From Verrucomicrobiales bacterium (GTDB lineage: Bacteria > Verrucomicrobiota > Verrucomicrobiia > Verrucomicrobiales > SKLO01), in contig SKLO01000553.1 in NCBI GenBank assembly GCA_007123195.1, positions 1 through 15,024 of the forward strand: 15,024 bases of DNA, given 5' to 3'. Under the pieces are notes generated by a model, which did no database searches, was not told the origin of the DNA, and saw nothing but the letters and a program-made list of their open reading frames with translations. Shown in pieces: positions 1 through 6,145 of the stretch. The position numbers and the translations under genes are program-made. Every line of letters begins with the position of its first letter. The first letter of the stretch is position 1.

Positions 1-96
1 GCCGACATGCTGATCCTGCGCAAGGGCAACCGGCTGTCGGTGACCCCGCTGGCGCCGGAGCATTTTCAGCGCGTGTGCGAACTCGGCGGGCTGTGA
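1..96 (+). CDS. C-terminal end of an EVE-domain-like protein (partial)
   Basis: This frame is open from the left edge and stops with TGA at 94-96, leaving 31 codons. The visible tail contains 'LRKGNRLSVTPL' followed by a short helix-like end. This matches, from memory, the closing strand and helix of EVE/PUA-like domain proteins (thymocyte nuclear protein 1-like), which typically end in '(R)GNRLSV.P(V)...'. Such proteins are about 140-160 residues and are thought to bind modified bases in nucleic acid. Only the end is seen, so the assignment rests on one motif. The gene is followed by the repeat-rich intergenic region and has no obvious plus-strand U-tract terminator. Confidence 0.5.
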   Translation, partial: ADMLILRKGNRLSVTPLAPEHFQRVCELGGL

Positions 97-209
97 GCAG
101 CCGGGCCGGGCGTGGGGGCGGGTTGGGCGTGGTGACGACCCTGGACTCAGATCTCCGGGGGCCGGTGGCCGCGAACCCGCCCCGGATCGCGGCCCTTCAG
201 TCCGCTGGG

Positions 210-257
210 AAAAAAACGGGCCACACCCACCCGGGCGGTGCCCTGGGTGGGTGTGGC
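210..257 (-). terminator. Rho-independent terminator reading leftward
   Basis: A perfect 13-bp inverted repeat pairs 220-232 (GCCACACCCACCC) with 245-257, around a 12-nt loop. Read on the minus strand, the stem is followed after three bases by seven T (complement of the A run at 210-216), the classic intrinsic-terminator layout. It would end transcripts coming from the minus-strand regulator gene whose stop is at 589, leaving a 3' untranslated region of about 330 nt. On the plus strand there is no T run after the stem, so it is probably not a strong terminator for the EVE-like gene. Confidence 0.8.
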
Positions 258-312
258 TGAGGGATATCGGCCCGTTGAGCCTGACGACCTGGACCGCCGC
301 GCCAACTGGCGC

Positions 313-373
313 CATCCGGATGCCGGAGGTATCCCTGGTGGTAGCCGGTGGTTGAGCGAAGCGACACCACCGG
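313..373. repeat. REP-like palindromic element, copy 1
   Basis: The perfect palindrome CATCCGGATG (313-322) precedes an inverted repeat with arms CCGGTGGT at 345-352 and ACCACCGG at 366-373, separated by a 13-nt loop. The same arms recur at 509-544. The small stem-loop architecture and intergenic location at a gene 3' end resemble REP/extragenic palindromes. Whether it is repeated elsewhere in the genome cannot be seen here. Confidence 0.6.
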
Positions 374-470
374 ATGGTCCCGCCCCCCGTCATCGCACCT
401 CGGCGGGGTGCCAGCGTGGTGGTCACGGTTGGTGTCGGCGGGCTTGTCGTTGGCGAACCGCGCCGATGGC

Positions 471-569
471 ATCCCTCCAGGATGCATTCAAATGGGGGGG
501 GAGCGTTACCGGTGGTGTCGCCCGCGGGCGGGCTCGACCACCGGCCACCGTCCTGGATCCCTCCAGGAT
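471..569. repeat. REP-like composite element, copy 2, flanked by ATCCCTCCAGGAT repeats
   Basis: Two identical 13-bp copies of ATCCCTCCAGGAT (471-483 and 557-569) flank an inverted repeat with arms CCGGTGGT (509-516) and ACCACCGG (537-544). The inner part includes the palindrome CCCGCGGG (521-528). The right-hand copy also forms a hairpin TCCTGG/CCAGGA (551-556/563-568). A run of eight G lies at 494-501. The symmetrical arrangement looks like one composite repeat unit of about 100 bp, perhaps a non-autonomous mobile palindrome. No transposase is nearby. Confidence 0.6.
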
Positions 570-588
570 CGGGCTCCGCGCGGTGCGA

Positions 589-1722
589 TCACGCCTCTGC
601 GGCGGCCCGCACGCTGCCGGTGGTCACCATCACCGGCTCGAAGAATTCCGAGTCGGTGCGGTGGTCGGCCTGGCCTCTGAGCCACAGGTGGAGGGCCGCA
701 GCCATGCGCTCGACCGGGTAGCGGAAGTGGCTGATCGGCGGGTCGTTGTATTCCATGCTGTATTCGTGGGAGAGACCGACGAGGGAGAGGTTTTCCGGGA
801 TCTGGTAGCCGTGCTCATGAAGCATGCGCGAGATGGCGATGAACTCGCGATGGTCGAGGAACAGCAGCGAGTCGATGGTGCGCTGGCGCAGCACCGGAGT
901 GAGGCTGGCGCGGACGCCGTCGCCGGAGCCGTCGGCCACGGCCGGGGTGTTGAGGGCGGGGTCGAAATCCAGACCGGCGGCGTGGCAGGTGCGGCTGAAC
1001 GCCTGGCGGATGCGCTGGTTGAAGGCCCGGCTGCGGCCGCAGAGGGGCAGCACCGGGGTGCGGCAGCCGCGGTGGATCAGCAGTTCGAGCGCGCGCTGGA
1101 GCGCTTCGGTGATGCTCACGGCCACGGTGTAGACGGGGTAGTCGGAGACCTTGGTGCCACCGAGGAACGCGATCGGCGCCTCGCGGTGGGCTGCCCAGGC
1201 GGCCAGGCCCGGACTGCCTTGCACGGCGATCACGCGGCTGGCCATGGAGTGGGCGAGGGCCTTGTCGAAAGGGTTGTTGGCGTGACCGCGCGCGATGTAG
1301 GGCATGCTGTGGTAGATGACTTCCCAGCCGTCGCGGTTGGCCAGCGTCTGCAGGTGGTTGAGGACGTGGAGGGTGCTGTAGACGAGGTGCGACAGGGGAA
1401 CCTCGGTCAGGACCAGCAGGCGCTGCCCGGCGCGGCTTGCGGGGCCGGGCGGGGTGGTTGAGGGATTGACTGCGGGGCCCTGGCCGAGGTCGGGCCGCTC
1501 CGCGGGCGCTGGCACGCGGAAACGCCGCCGGTCGCCACTGGAGTGGACCCAGCCCTCCTCGGCCAGAATGCGCAGCGCCTGCGAGATGGTGGGCACACTG
1601 ACCCCCAGGAGCTTGGCCAGAACCCTCTGGCCGGGCAGGCGCTCCTGCCATCGATCAGCGGCGATTTCGGACCGCAGCGAGGCGGCAGCTCGATCGACCA
1701 GACTGTCCCGGGTGACGTGCAT
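589..1722 (-). CDS. GntR-type HTH / LacI-type sensor transcriptional regulator
   Basis: This is a 377-residue DNA-binding regulator. The N-terminal 70 residues are a winged helix of the GntR kind, with 'LPGQRVLAKLLGVS' and 'ISQALRILAEEGW' forming the recognition and wing region. The rest is a type-1 periplasmic-binding-protein-like sensor as in LacI/GalR repressors, with 'RLLVLTEVPLSHL', a 'LLIHRGCRTPVLP' core and 'ENLSLVGLSHE' near the C-terminus. GntR heads on LacI-like sensors are known (AraR-like) and commonly control sugar use. I prefer the ATG at 1722 over the in-frame TTG at 1731, because the candidate promoter would start transcription near 1725. No Shine-Dalgarno sequence precedes it. 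The ligand is unknown. The neighbouring exported jelly-roll and propeller genes are plausible targets by position only. Confidence 0.88.
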   Translation of the reverse strand: MHVTRDSLVDRAAASLRSEIAADRWQERLPGQRVLAKLLGVSVPTISQALRILAEEGWVHSSGDRRRFRVPAPAERPDLGQGPAVNPSTTPPGPASRAGQRLLVLTEVPLSHLVYSTLHVLNHLQTLANRDGWEVIYHSMPYIARGHANNPFDKALAHSMASRVIAVQGSPGLAAWAAHREAPIAFLGGTKVSDYPVYTVAVSITEALQRALELLIHRGCRTPVLPLCGRSRAFNQRIRQAFSRTCHAAGLDFDPALNTPAVADGSGDGVRASLTPVLRQRTIDSLLFLDHREFIAISRMLHEHGYQIPENLSLVGLSHEYSMEYNDPPISHFRYPVERMAAALHLWLRGQADHRTDSEFFEPVMVTTGSVRAAAEA

Positions 1723-1728
1723 GTCACG

Positions 1729-1745
1729 CAATTGCTAGCGAATTG
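1729..1745. promoter_or_regulatory. Imperfect palindrome overlapping the -10 box, possible operator
   Basis: CAATT (1729-1733) and AATTG (1741-1745) form 5-bp inverted arms around a 7-bp centre (GCTAGCG). The palindrome covers the predicted -10 element of the regulator gene. A binding site here would block transcription, so autoregulation is a reasonable guess. The arms are short and AT-rich and could be coincidental. Confidence 0.3.
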
Positions 1746-1759
1746 GCACGCTGCGTCAA
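1731..1759 (-). promoter_or_regulatory. Candidate sigma70-like promoter of the GntR-type regulator
   Basis: Read leftward, TTGACG (1759-1754) is a good -35 box. It is followed after 16 bp by TAGCAA (1737-1732), or after 17 bp by AGCAAT, as a moderate -10 box. The predicted start would fall near 1725, only a few bases before the ATG at 1722, implying a leaderless or nearly leaderless mRNA. This agrees with the lack of a Shine-Dalgarno sequence. No other strong promoter is evident in the 129-bp gap. Confidence 0.45.
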
Positions 1760-1786
1760 TGGCATAGCACGGAATGGCATAGCACG
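1758..1786. repeat. Tandem direct repeat upstream of the regulator promoter
   Basis: The 14-mer AATGGCATAGCACG occurs at 1758-1771 and again, identically, at 1773-1786, a 15-bp period. On the minus strand the two copies sit immediately upstream of the predicted -35 box of the GntR-type gene, the left copy sharing its last two bases with TTGACG. Tandem sites in this position would fit binding of a regulatory protein. A recent short duplication is the alternative. Confidence 0.6.
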
Positions 1787-1851
1787 AAAGATGGTCAGCC
1801 TGTATGCGGGCACAGGCATCCGTTGGGGCTGCCGCGGGCCGGAGTGCCCGC

Positions 1852-2571
1852 TCAGGGAGCTGGCTCGGCCTTGACTCCTTCAATGCGGATGTCGGCGAAG
1901 CAGCCGCGGTCGTCGAACGAGCCGATGCCGATCTGTCCCCAGGTGAAGGTCTTGTCGGTGGCCACCATGATGGGGGTTTCCATGTCGTCGAAGTAAACCT
2001 CGATGCGGCCCGACTCCGCGTCGCGCACCAGCTTGACGTCGTGCCAGTGATCTTCCTGCCACTTGGTGCCATCGGTGGTTTCCTCGGAGATCTTGACCCG
2101 GGGTGCCTCGTTGACGATGAAGATCTGGTTCGCGTGGGGATCGGTCTCCTCGCCGAGGTGGACATAGTGGAACTGGTCCGGGCCCTGGTAGCCGAAGAAC
2201 AGGCAGAGGTCGCGATGGTTGTAGTAGGGCTCGGTGGTCCTCATCTTCAGGGTCATGGTGAAGGAGCCGACCACGACGTCGTCAAGCAGGGCGATGTTGA
2301 GCGGGCTGCGGTGCGGCGGTTCGTAGTCGGAGCGCTTCTTGACCAGGCAGAACACGTGGCCGTGCTGGTCGCATTCCTTGAGTTCCCAGGCGCTGTCGTC
2401 GGTGGTGGTCCAGTGGTCGATGCCCTCGGCGAAGGTTTCGTGGACCTTGACGGTCTGCTCGTCGGCCTGAGCGACCGGGGTCAGCAGCAGCAGGGTGGTT
2501 GCCAAGGCGGCGAAGCGGGCAGGGAACCGGGACGGGCGGGTGGAACGGCGGGTGATTCGGGTTGGGGTCAT
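1852..2571 (-). CDS. Exported jelly-roll (concanavalin-like / DUF1080-like) protein, 239 aa
   Basis: The first 36 residues form a signal peptide: an arginine-rich N-region, the hydrophobic stretch 'FAALATTLLLL' and a likely cleavage after 'VAQA'. The mature part starts 'VHETFAEGIDHW' and contains beta-strand-rich segments such as 'GSFTMTLKMRT', 'LFFGYQGPDQFHYVHLG', 'HDVKLVRDAESGRIEVYFDD' and a closing 'GQIGIGSFDDRGCFADIRIEG'. This pattern fits concanavalin-like jelly rolls related to LamG or DUF1080 (3-keto-glycoside hydrolase-like) proteins that act outside the cytoplasm on carbohydrate. I see no clear catalytic signature, so substrate binding alone is possible. The ATG at 2571 is chosen because it opens the signal peptide. 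No good Shine-Dalgarno sequence precedes it. It lies just upstream of the GntR-type regulator on the same strand. Confidence 0.75.
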   Translation of the reverse strand: MTPTRITRRSTRPSRFPARFAALATTLLLLTPVAQADEQTVKVHETFAEGIDHWTTTDDSAWELKECDQHGHVFCLVKKRSDYEPPHRSPLNIALLDDVVVGSFTMTLKMRTTEPYYNHRDLCLFFGYQGPDQFHYVHLGEETDPHANQIFIVNEAPRVKISEETTDGTKWQEDHWHDVKLVRDAESGRIEVYFDDMETPIMVATDKTFTWGQIGIGSFDDRGCFADIRIEGVKAEPAP

Positions 2572-2826
2572 GGCATGTCAGTTGATCGGTGGGTGAGGGG
2601 CAAAGCAAGGGAAACCTCACGCCGGGTTGGGTGCCGAAGGGGAATTCTCGGCATCAGGTGTCATTGGACGGCTTGGCAAGTTTCGGCATGGTGACCCCAG
2701 CGTGAGCGGAAGGCCCGCAGCTTTTTGGGGTCCCATGGGTTGAACCTGAGATCCCTCCATCGCCATGGCTGCATGGGGACCCGATCGCGGTCGGCTATGG
2801 AAGCCGTAAATCATTCGTAATCAGTT
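2572..2826. promoter_or_regulatory. Divergent intergenic region with a long imperfect inverted repeat
   Basis: These 255 bp separate the exported jelly-roll gene (-) from the propeller-like gene (+) and should hold both promoters, but no convincing -35/-10 pair stands out on either strand. GGGGTCCCATG (2727-2737) is nearly the inverse of CATGGGGACCC (2772-2782), with one bulged base. A smaller CCATG/CATGG hairpin lies at 2763-2776. These could be regulator sites or an mRNA hairpin ahead of the plus-strand gene. Confidence 0.35.
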
Positions 2827-4332
2827 ATGAAAGAACGCTTTTACGTTCCCGCAGGAGCAATGGGGCCGGCGATTGTCCCGGGTGGCTGTGACCATCCTGA
2901 GCGTGGGTCCGGGGTGTTCAGGTCGCTGGTGCCGGTTGTGTGGGTGTGGATGGCGACGCTGGCGGCTGTGCCTGGAGGGGTGGCGGCCGATGAGGGCGAC
3001 GTCCCGCCGCGGGCGCATCGCATCGAGGTGCGCGAGCAGGGCTCCGGCTGGCCGGTCCCGCTGGTTGAGCTGGAGACCACCCACCGCAAGATCTTGGTGA
3101 CCGACAACGCCGGAGTGGTGGCGTTTGACCTGCCGGAACTGATGGGGGTCGAAACCTGGCTGCACGTCCGCAGCCCGGGTCATGAGGTGGGGCGCGATGG
3201 ATTCGGCTACCGTGGGGTGCGCCTGACCCCCGAGCCGGGTGGGCACACCGTGATTGAGGTGGAGCGCACCGCGATTGCCCGGCGTCTTGGCCGGCTGACG
3301 GGCGCCGGGTTGTTCGCCGAGAGCCAGAAACTGGGACGGGAGCGGGACTGGCGTGAGTCGGGCGTGATGGGGGCGGACACCGTGCAGGTGGCGCCGTATC
3401 GTGGGCGCCTGTTCTGGCTGTGGGGCGACACTCACCTGCCGCACTACCCGCTGGGAATATTTCACAGCAGCGCGGCGACCACCGTCGCCGGGCCGCTGGC
3501 GTCGCTGGAGCCGCCGGTGAGAATGGTGTTTGACTACTTCAGGGATCCGCAGTCGGGTCGGCCGCGCGAGGTGGGGCGCATGCCGGGTGACGGGCCGACC
3601 TGGATCACGGGCCTGGCCTCGGTGCCGGACGTTGACGGCATTGAGCGGTTGGTGGGCACCTACTCGAAGATTGAGCCGCCGCTCGACGCCTACGAGTGGG
3701 CGCTGTGTGTGTGGGACGACGAGGCCGCGCGGTTTGAGCCGCTGCGGGTGATCTGGCGCCGGGACGCGGAGGGGGTGCCGGCCAAGCCTCCGGCGCTGCC
3801 GACCGGGCCGCCCGCCCTGTGGGTCGACGACGACGGCCGGGAGTGGCTGCTGTATGGCAACCCGCTGCCGAGGTTGCAGGCTCCGGCCACGTTCGAGGGG
3901 TTGACCGATCCCGGGCAATGGCGCGAGCTGGAGCCGCAGGAGTCGTTCCGCGATGCCGCCAGCGGCGACGAGGTGCGGCCGCACACGGGTGCCATTGCCT
4001 GGAGCGCTGATCTGGAGCGCTGGGTGGCGGTGTTCATGCAGTGGTTCGGTTCGCCATCGGTGTTTGGCGAGATCTGGTATGCGGAAGCCGATTCGCCGTT
4101 CGGGCCGTGGGGGCCGGCGGTCAAGGTGCTGAGCCACGACGCCTACACCTTTTACAACCCGCGCATGCATCCCTACCTGGTGCCCGAAGGGGCCGGGGTG
4201 ATTTTGTTTGAAGCCACCTACACCGAGCAGTTTGTCGGCGACCCGGTGGTGCCCACGGCGCGGCACGACTACAATCAGGTGCTGTATCGCATCGACCTCG
4301 ACGACCCGCGGCTGGAGCCGGCGCGGCAGTGA
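2827..4332 (+). CDS. Exported beta-propeller-like protein of unknown function
   Basis: Up to 501 residues. A signal peptide is visible at about 30-55 ('FRSLVPVVWVWMATLAAVPGG', then 'VAADE'). Residues about 64-146 look like a carboxypeptidase-regulatory/Ig-type domain ('VPLVELETTHRKILVTDN', 'VRSPGHEV'). The remainder resembles five-bladed propeller folds (DUF4185/GH43-like), with 'FWLWGDTHLP', 'WALCVWDDEAARFEPL', 'WSADLERWVAVFMQW' and 'YNPRMHPYL', ending 'YNQVLYRIDLDDPRL'. I recall similar unnamed proteins in planctomycetes and verrucomicrobia but no tested function. Carbohydrate binding or hydrolysis is an inference. The first 29 residues are odd for a secreted protein and have lower GC at third positions, so the real start may be the GTG at 2914, directly before the signal peptide. 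There is no clear Shine-Dalgarno sequence at either site. Confidence 0.75.
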   Translation: MKERFYVPAGAMGPAIVPGGCDHPERGSGVFRSLVPVVWVWMATLAAVPGGVAADEGDVPPRAHRIEVREQGSGWPVPLVELETTHRKILVTDNAGVVAFDLPELMGVETWLHVRSPGHEVGRDGFGYRGVRLTPEPGGHTVIEVERTAIARRLGRLTGAGLFAESQKLGRERDWRESGVMGADTVQVAPYRGRLFWLWGDTHLPHYPLGIFHSSAATTVAGPLASLEPPVRMVFDYFRDPQSGRPREVGRMPGDGPTWITGLASVPDVDGIERLVGTYSKIEPPLDAYEWALCVWDDEAARFEPLRVIWRRDAEGVPAKPPALPTGPPALWVDDDGREWLLYGNPLPRLQAPATFEGLTDPGQWRELEPQESFRDAASGDEVRPHTGAIAWSADLERWVAVFMQWFGSPSVFGEIWYAEADSPFGPWGPAVKVLSHDAYTFYNPRMHPYLVPEGAGVILFEATYTEQFVGDPVVPTARHDYNQVLYRIDLDDPRLEPARQ

Positions 4333-4447
4333 CCTCGGGCGGGGGCTCCATGGGCGTGATCACCTCGGCCCGGTTGAAACACTGGCATGGTGAGGACCGT
4401 TAAATACCTGCCGGGACCGGGGTGGTTCGGGTAAACCTCCGAGTGTC
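4333..4447. promoter_or_regulatory. Intergenic region upstream of the formate module
   Basis: This gap should carry the promoter of the formate genes. TTGAAA (4374-4379) and TTAAAT (4400-4405) resemble -35 and -10 boxes but are 20 bp apart, longer than optimal. A perfect 8-bp palindrome GTGATCAC lies at 4356-4363, just upstream, and could be a regulator site. If the true start of the next gene is 4544, the untranslated leader would be about 130 nt. I see no recognisable riboswitch. Confidence 0.25.
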
Positions 4448-6145
4448 ATGCCGAAGCCGCCAGGCCCCGATTCCCAACCGGTTCAGTCTTCGCCTGCGGT
4501 TCCCCTCGTTGGTCCTCGTTTTAGGGGCGCCGGACACCTTGGCATGCCGTCGATGGTGATCCGCGATGCCCTCATGGAGACGCCGCGGCCTGATGCCGGG
4601 GCGATCCGGCGGATTGCCGGCAGGACCGGTCTGCCCGAGGCGACCGTGCGCGGCTGGGTGAGCTACTACGCCGACCTGGCGGAGCCGCCCGCGGTGCGTG
4701 TTTGCACGGGCACCTCCTGCCTGCTGGCGGGTGGCGATCACGTGAGGGCACGGCTTCAGGATGCGGGCGAGACCTGCCGGGGGGTGTATTGCCTCGGTTA
4801 CTGCGATCGATCGCCGGCCTGGATGGACCGGGCCGGAGCGGTGCACATGGGTGAACCCCCGATGGTGGCGGATGAGGGCCGATCACTGCCCGACACCCGC
4901 TGCCTGGCTTCCATCGAGGTGGTTGCCGGACGGTTGCGCCAGGGAGGGGCGGCAAACCTCCGGCGCGCGCGTGAGCTCGGAGTTTACGCGGGGCTTGAAT
5001 CGACCTTGCGGCGAAGTCCGGCCGAGCTTCTGGACGCCATGGAACGGTCCGGCAACCGTGGCCGCGGAGGCGCCGCCTTCCTGACCGCCAGCAAGTGGCG
5101 CGACTGCGCCGGCACCCCGGGCGATCTTCGCTATGTGATCGCCAACGGCGACGAGGGCGATCCCGGATCGTTCATCGACCGGGTGCTGATGGAGCACGAT
5201 CCGCACACGATCATCGAGGGCATGCTGCTGTGCGGTTATGCGGTCGGGGCCGGAAGGGGGATCGTCTACATCCGTTCCGAATACCCGCGCGCGATCGAGG
5301 TGATGGGGCGTGCCATTGAGGAGGCGCGGGCGGAGGGGATCTTGAGCCGACCGCTGGCCGGCGGCGGGTTCAGTTTTGATCTTGAGGTGTTTGCCGGCAT
5401 GGGCAGTTATGTTTGCGGCGAGGAGAGCGCGCTGATCGCCTCGATCGAGGGTCTGCGCGGCGAGGTCAGGATCCGGCCGCCCTATCCGACCCAACACGGG
5501 CTGCACGGCCGGCCGACCGTGGTCAACAATGTCGAGACCCTGGCCAACGTTCCGTTCATTCTGCATGGTGGGGCGGAGGCGTATGCGGCGATGGGCACGG
5601 ACAAGACCAGCGGCACCAAGGTGGTGTGTTTCAACCGCGGCTTCGCCCGGCCCGGCATGGTCGAGGTGGAGTTCGGCATGAGCCTGCGGCAGCTGATCGA
5701 GGAGGTGGCCGGGGGCGGTGCGGAAGGCCGGCCGCTGGCGGCCGTGATCGTTGGCGGCCCGATGGGCAGCCTGGTCACCAGCGATCGATGGGATCAGCCG
5801 ATGTGCTATCATGCGCTGGAACGGGCCGGAATCCACCTCGGCCACGCCGGGTTTGTCGCGGTGCCCGAGGACGCCGATTTCGAGGCGCTGCTGCGGCACT
5901 GGATGCAGTTCATGATCGACGAGTCGTGCGGCAAGTGCGTGCCCTGCCGGCTCGGATCGCAGGGTGCCGCCAACGCGCTCGACGCGGGAGGGGGGCGGGA
6001 GGCGGTCGAGCAACGCCTTGAACCGATTTTCGAGGTGATGGAACAAGGCAGCCTGTGCGCGTTCGGGCAATACATGCCCGGGCCGATGAGGGGGTTGCTG
6101 GAGCATTTTGGCGAGCGGATTTTTGCCGGCAAGGACAACCGATGA
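4448..6145 (+). CDS. Fused NuoE-NuoF-type diaphorase subunit of NAD(P)-linked formate dehydrogenase
   Basis: This subunit passes electrons from formate oxidation to NAD(P)+. Residues about 50-165 are a NuoE/FdsG-like thioredoxin-fold domain with the [2Fe-2S] ligands C86, C91 (CTGTSC), C115 and C119 (CLGYC). Residues about 175-565 are NuoF/FdsB-like, with the FMN/NAD site 'GRGGAAFLTASKW' (about 205-217), 'ANGDEGDPGSF', 'YVCGEESALIAS' and the [4Fe-4S] ligands C494, C497, C500 ('SCGKCVPC') and C537. In FdsGBA enzymes these are two separate genes; here they are one 565-residue chain. The next gene, the catalytic subunit, begins inside this stop codon. The first 32 codons are low in third-position GC and match nothing, so the real start may be ATG 4544, 4553 or 4574. 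None has a clear Shine-Dalgarno sequence. A hydrogenase diaphorase is the alternative, but the downstream gene argues for formate. Confidence 0.9.
   Translation: MPKPPGPDSQPVQSSPAVPLVGPRFRGAGHLGMPSMVIRDALMETPRPDAGAIRRIAGRTGLPEATVRGWVSYYADLAEPPAVRVCTGTSCLLAGGDHVRARLQDAGETCRGVYCLGYCDRSPAWMDRAGAVHMGEPPMVADEGRSLPDTRCLASIEVVAGRLRQGGAANLRRARELGVYAGLESTLRRSPAELLDAMERSGNRGRGGAAFLTASKWRDCAGTPGDLRYVIANGDEGDPGSFIDRVLMEHDPHTIIEGMLLCGYAVGAGRGIVYIRSEYPRAIEVMGRAIEEARAEGILSRPLAGGGFSFDLEVFAGMGSYVCGEESALIASIEGLRGEVRIRPPYPTQHGLHGRPTVVNNVETLANVPFILHGGAEAYAAMGTDKTSGTKVVCFNRGFARPGMVEVEFGMSLRQLIEEVAGGGAEGRPLAAVIVGGPMGSLVTSDRWDQPMCYHALERAGIHLGHAGFVAVPEDADFEALLRHWMQFMIDESCGKCVPCRLGSQGAANALDAGGGREAVEQRLEPIFEVMEQGSLCAFGQYMPGPMRGLLEHFGERIFAGKDNR
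6131..6145 (+). promoter_or_regulatory. Shine-Dalgarno and ATGA stop-start overlap for the catalytic subunit
   Basis: AAGGA at 6131-6135 stands 6 nt before ATG 6142, which overlaps the TGA stop (6143-6145) of the diaphorase gene. This fixes the start of the catalytic subunit at 6142 rather than at an upstream in-frame ATG (6055), which would add 29 unrelated residues. It also implies translational coupling and near-equal expression of the two subunits. Confidence 0.75.

Larger units (their letters stand above)
97..588. other. Repeat-rich intergenic region without a gene
   Basis: This 492-bp stretch lies between the end of the EVE-like gene (+) and the end of the GntR-type regulator gene (-), so it separates convergent genes. 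Open frames across it are low-complexity, run through the hairpins and look like no known protein. It holds a terminator hairpin near 210-257, two CCGGTGGT/ACCACCGG palindromes, two copies of ATCCCTCCAGGAT, the 10-bp palindrome CATCCGGATG at 313-322 and a run of eight G at 494-501. Confidence 0.8.

Noticed and set aside
313..569. CRISPR array
   Set aside because: The repeats are two copies each with unequal spacing and palindromic arms, without regular spacers or cas genes.
238..1461. Long plus-strand open frame (407 codons) across the repeats and the regulator
   Set aside because: It runs antisense to a clear GntR/LacI-type gene and has skewed composition with no domain; high GC makes such shadow frames common.
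2694..2735. Plus-strand terminator near the T run at 2722-2726
   Set aside because: The only stem is 4 bp (GCGG/CCGC) and there is no plus-strand gene upstream for it to terminate.
2821..4266. 481-codon minus-strand frame opposite the propeller-like gene
   Set aside because: The plus-strand frame has a signal peptide and domain-like sequence, whereas this one is Arg/His/Pro-rich without features.
6055..6141. Upstream extension of the formate dehydrogenase catalytic subunit
   Set aside because: The 29 extra residues lie inside the diaphorase gene and match no domain; ATG 6142 has a Shine-Dalgarno and a stop-start overlap.
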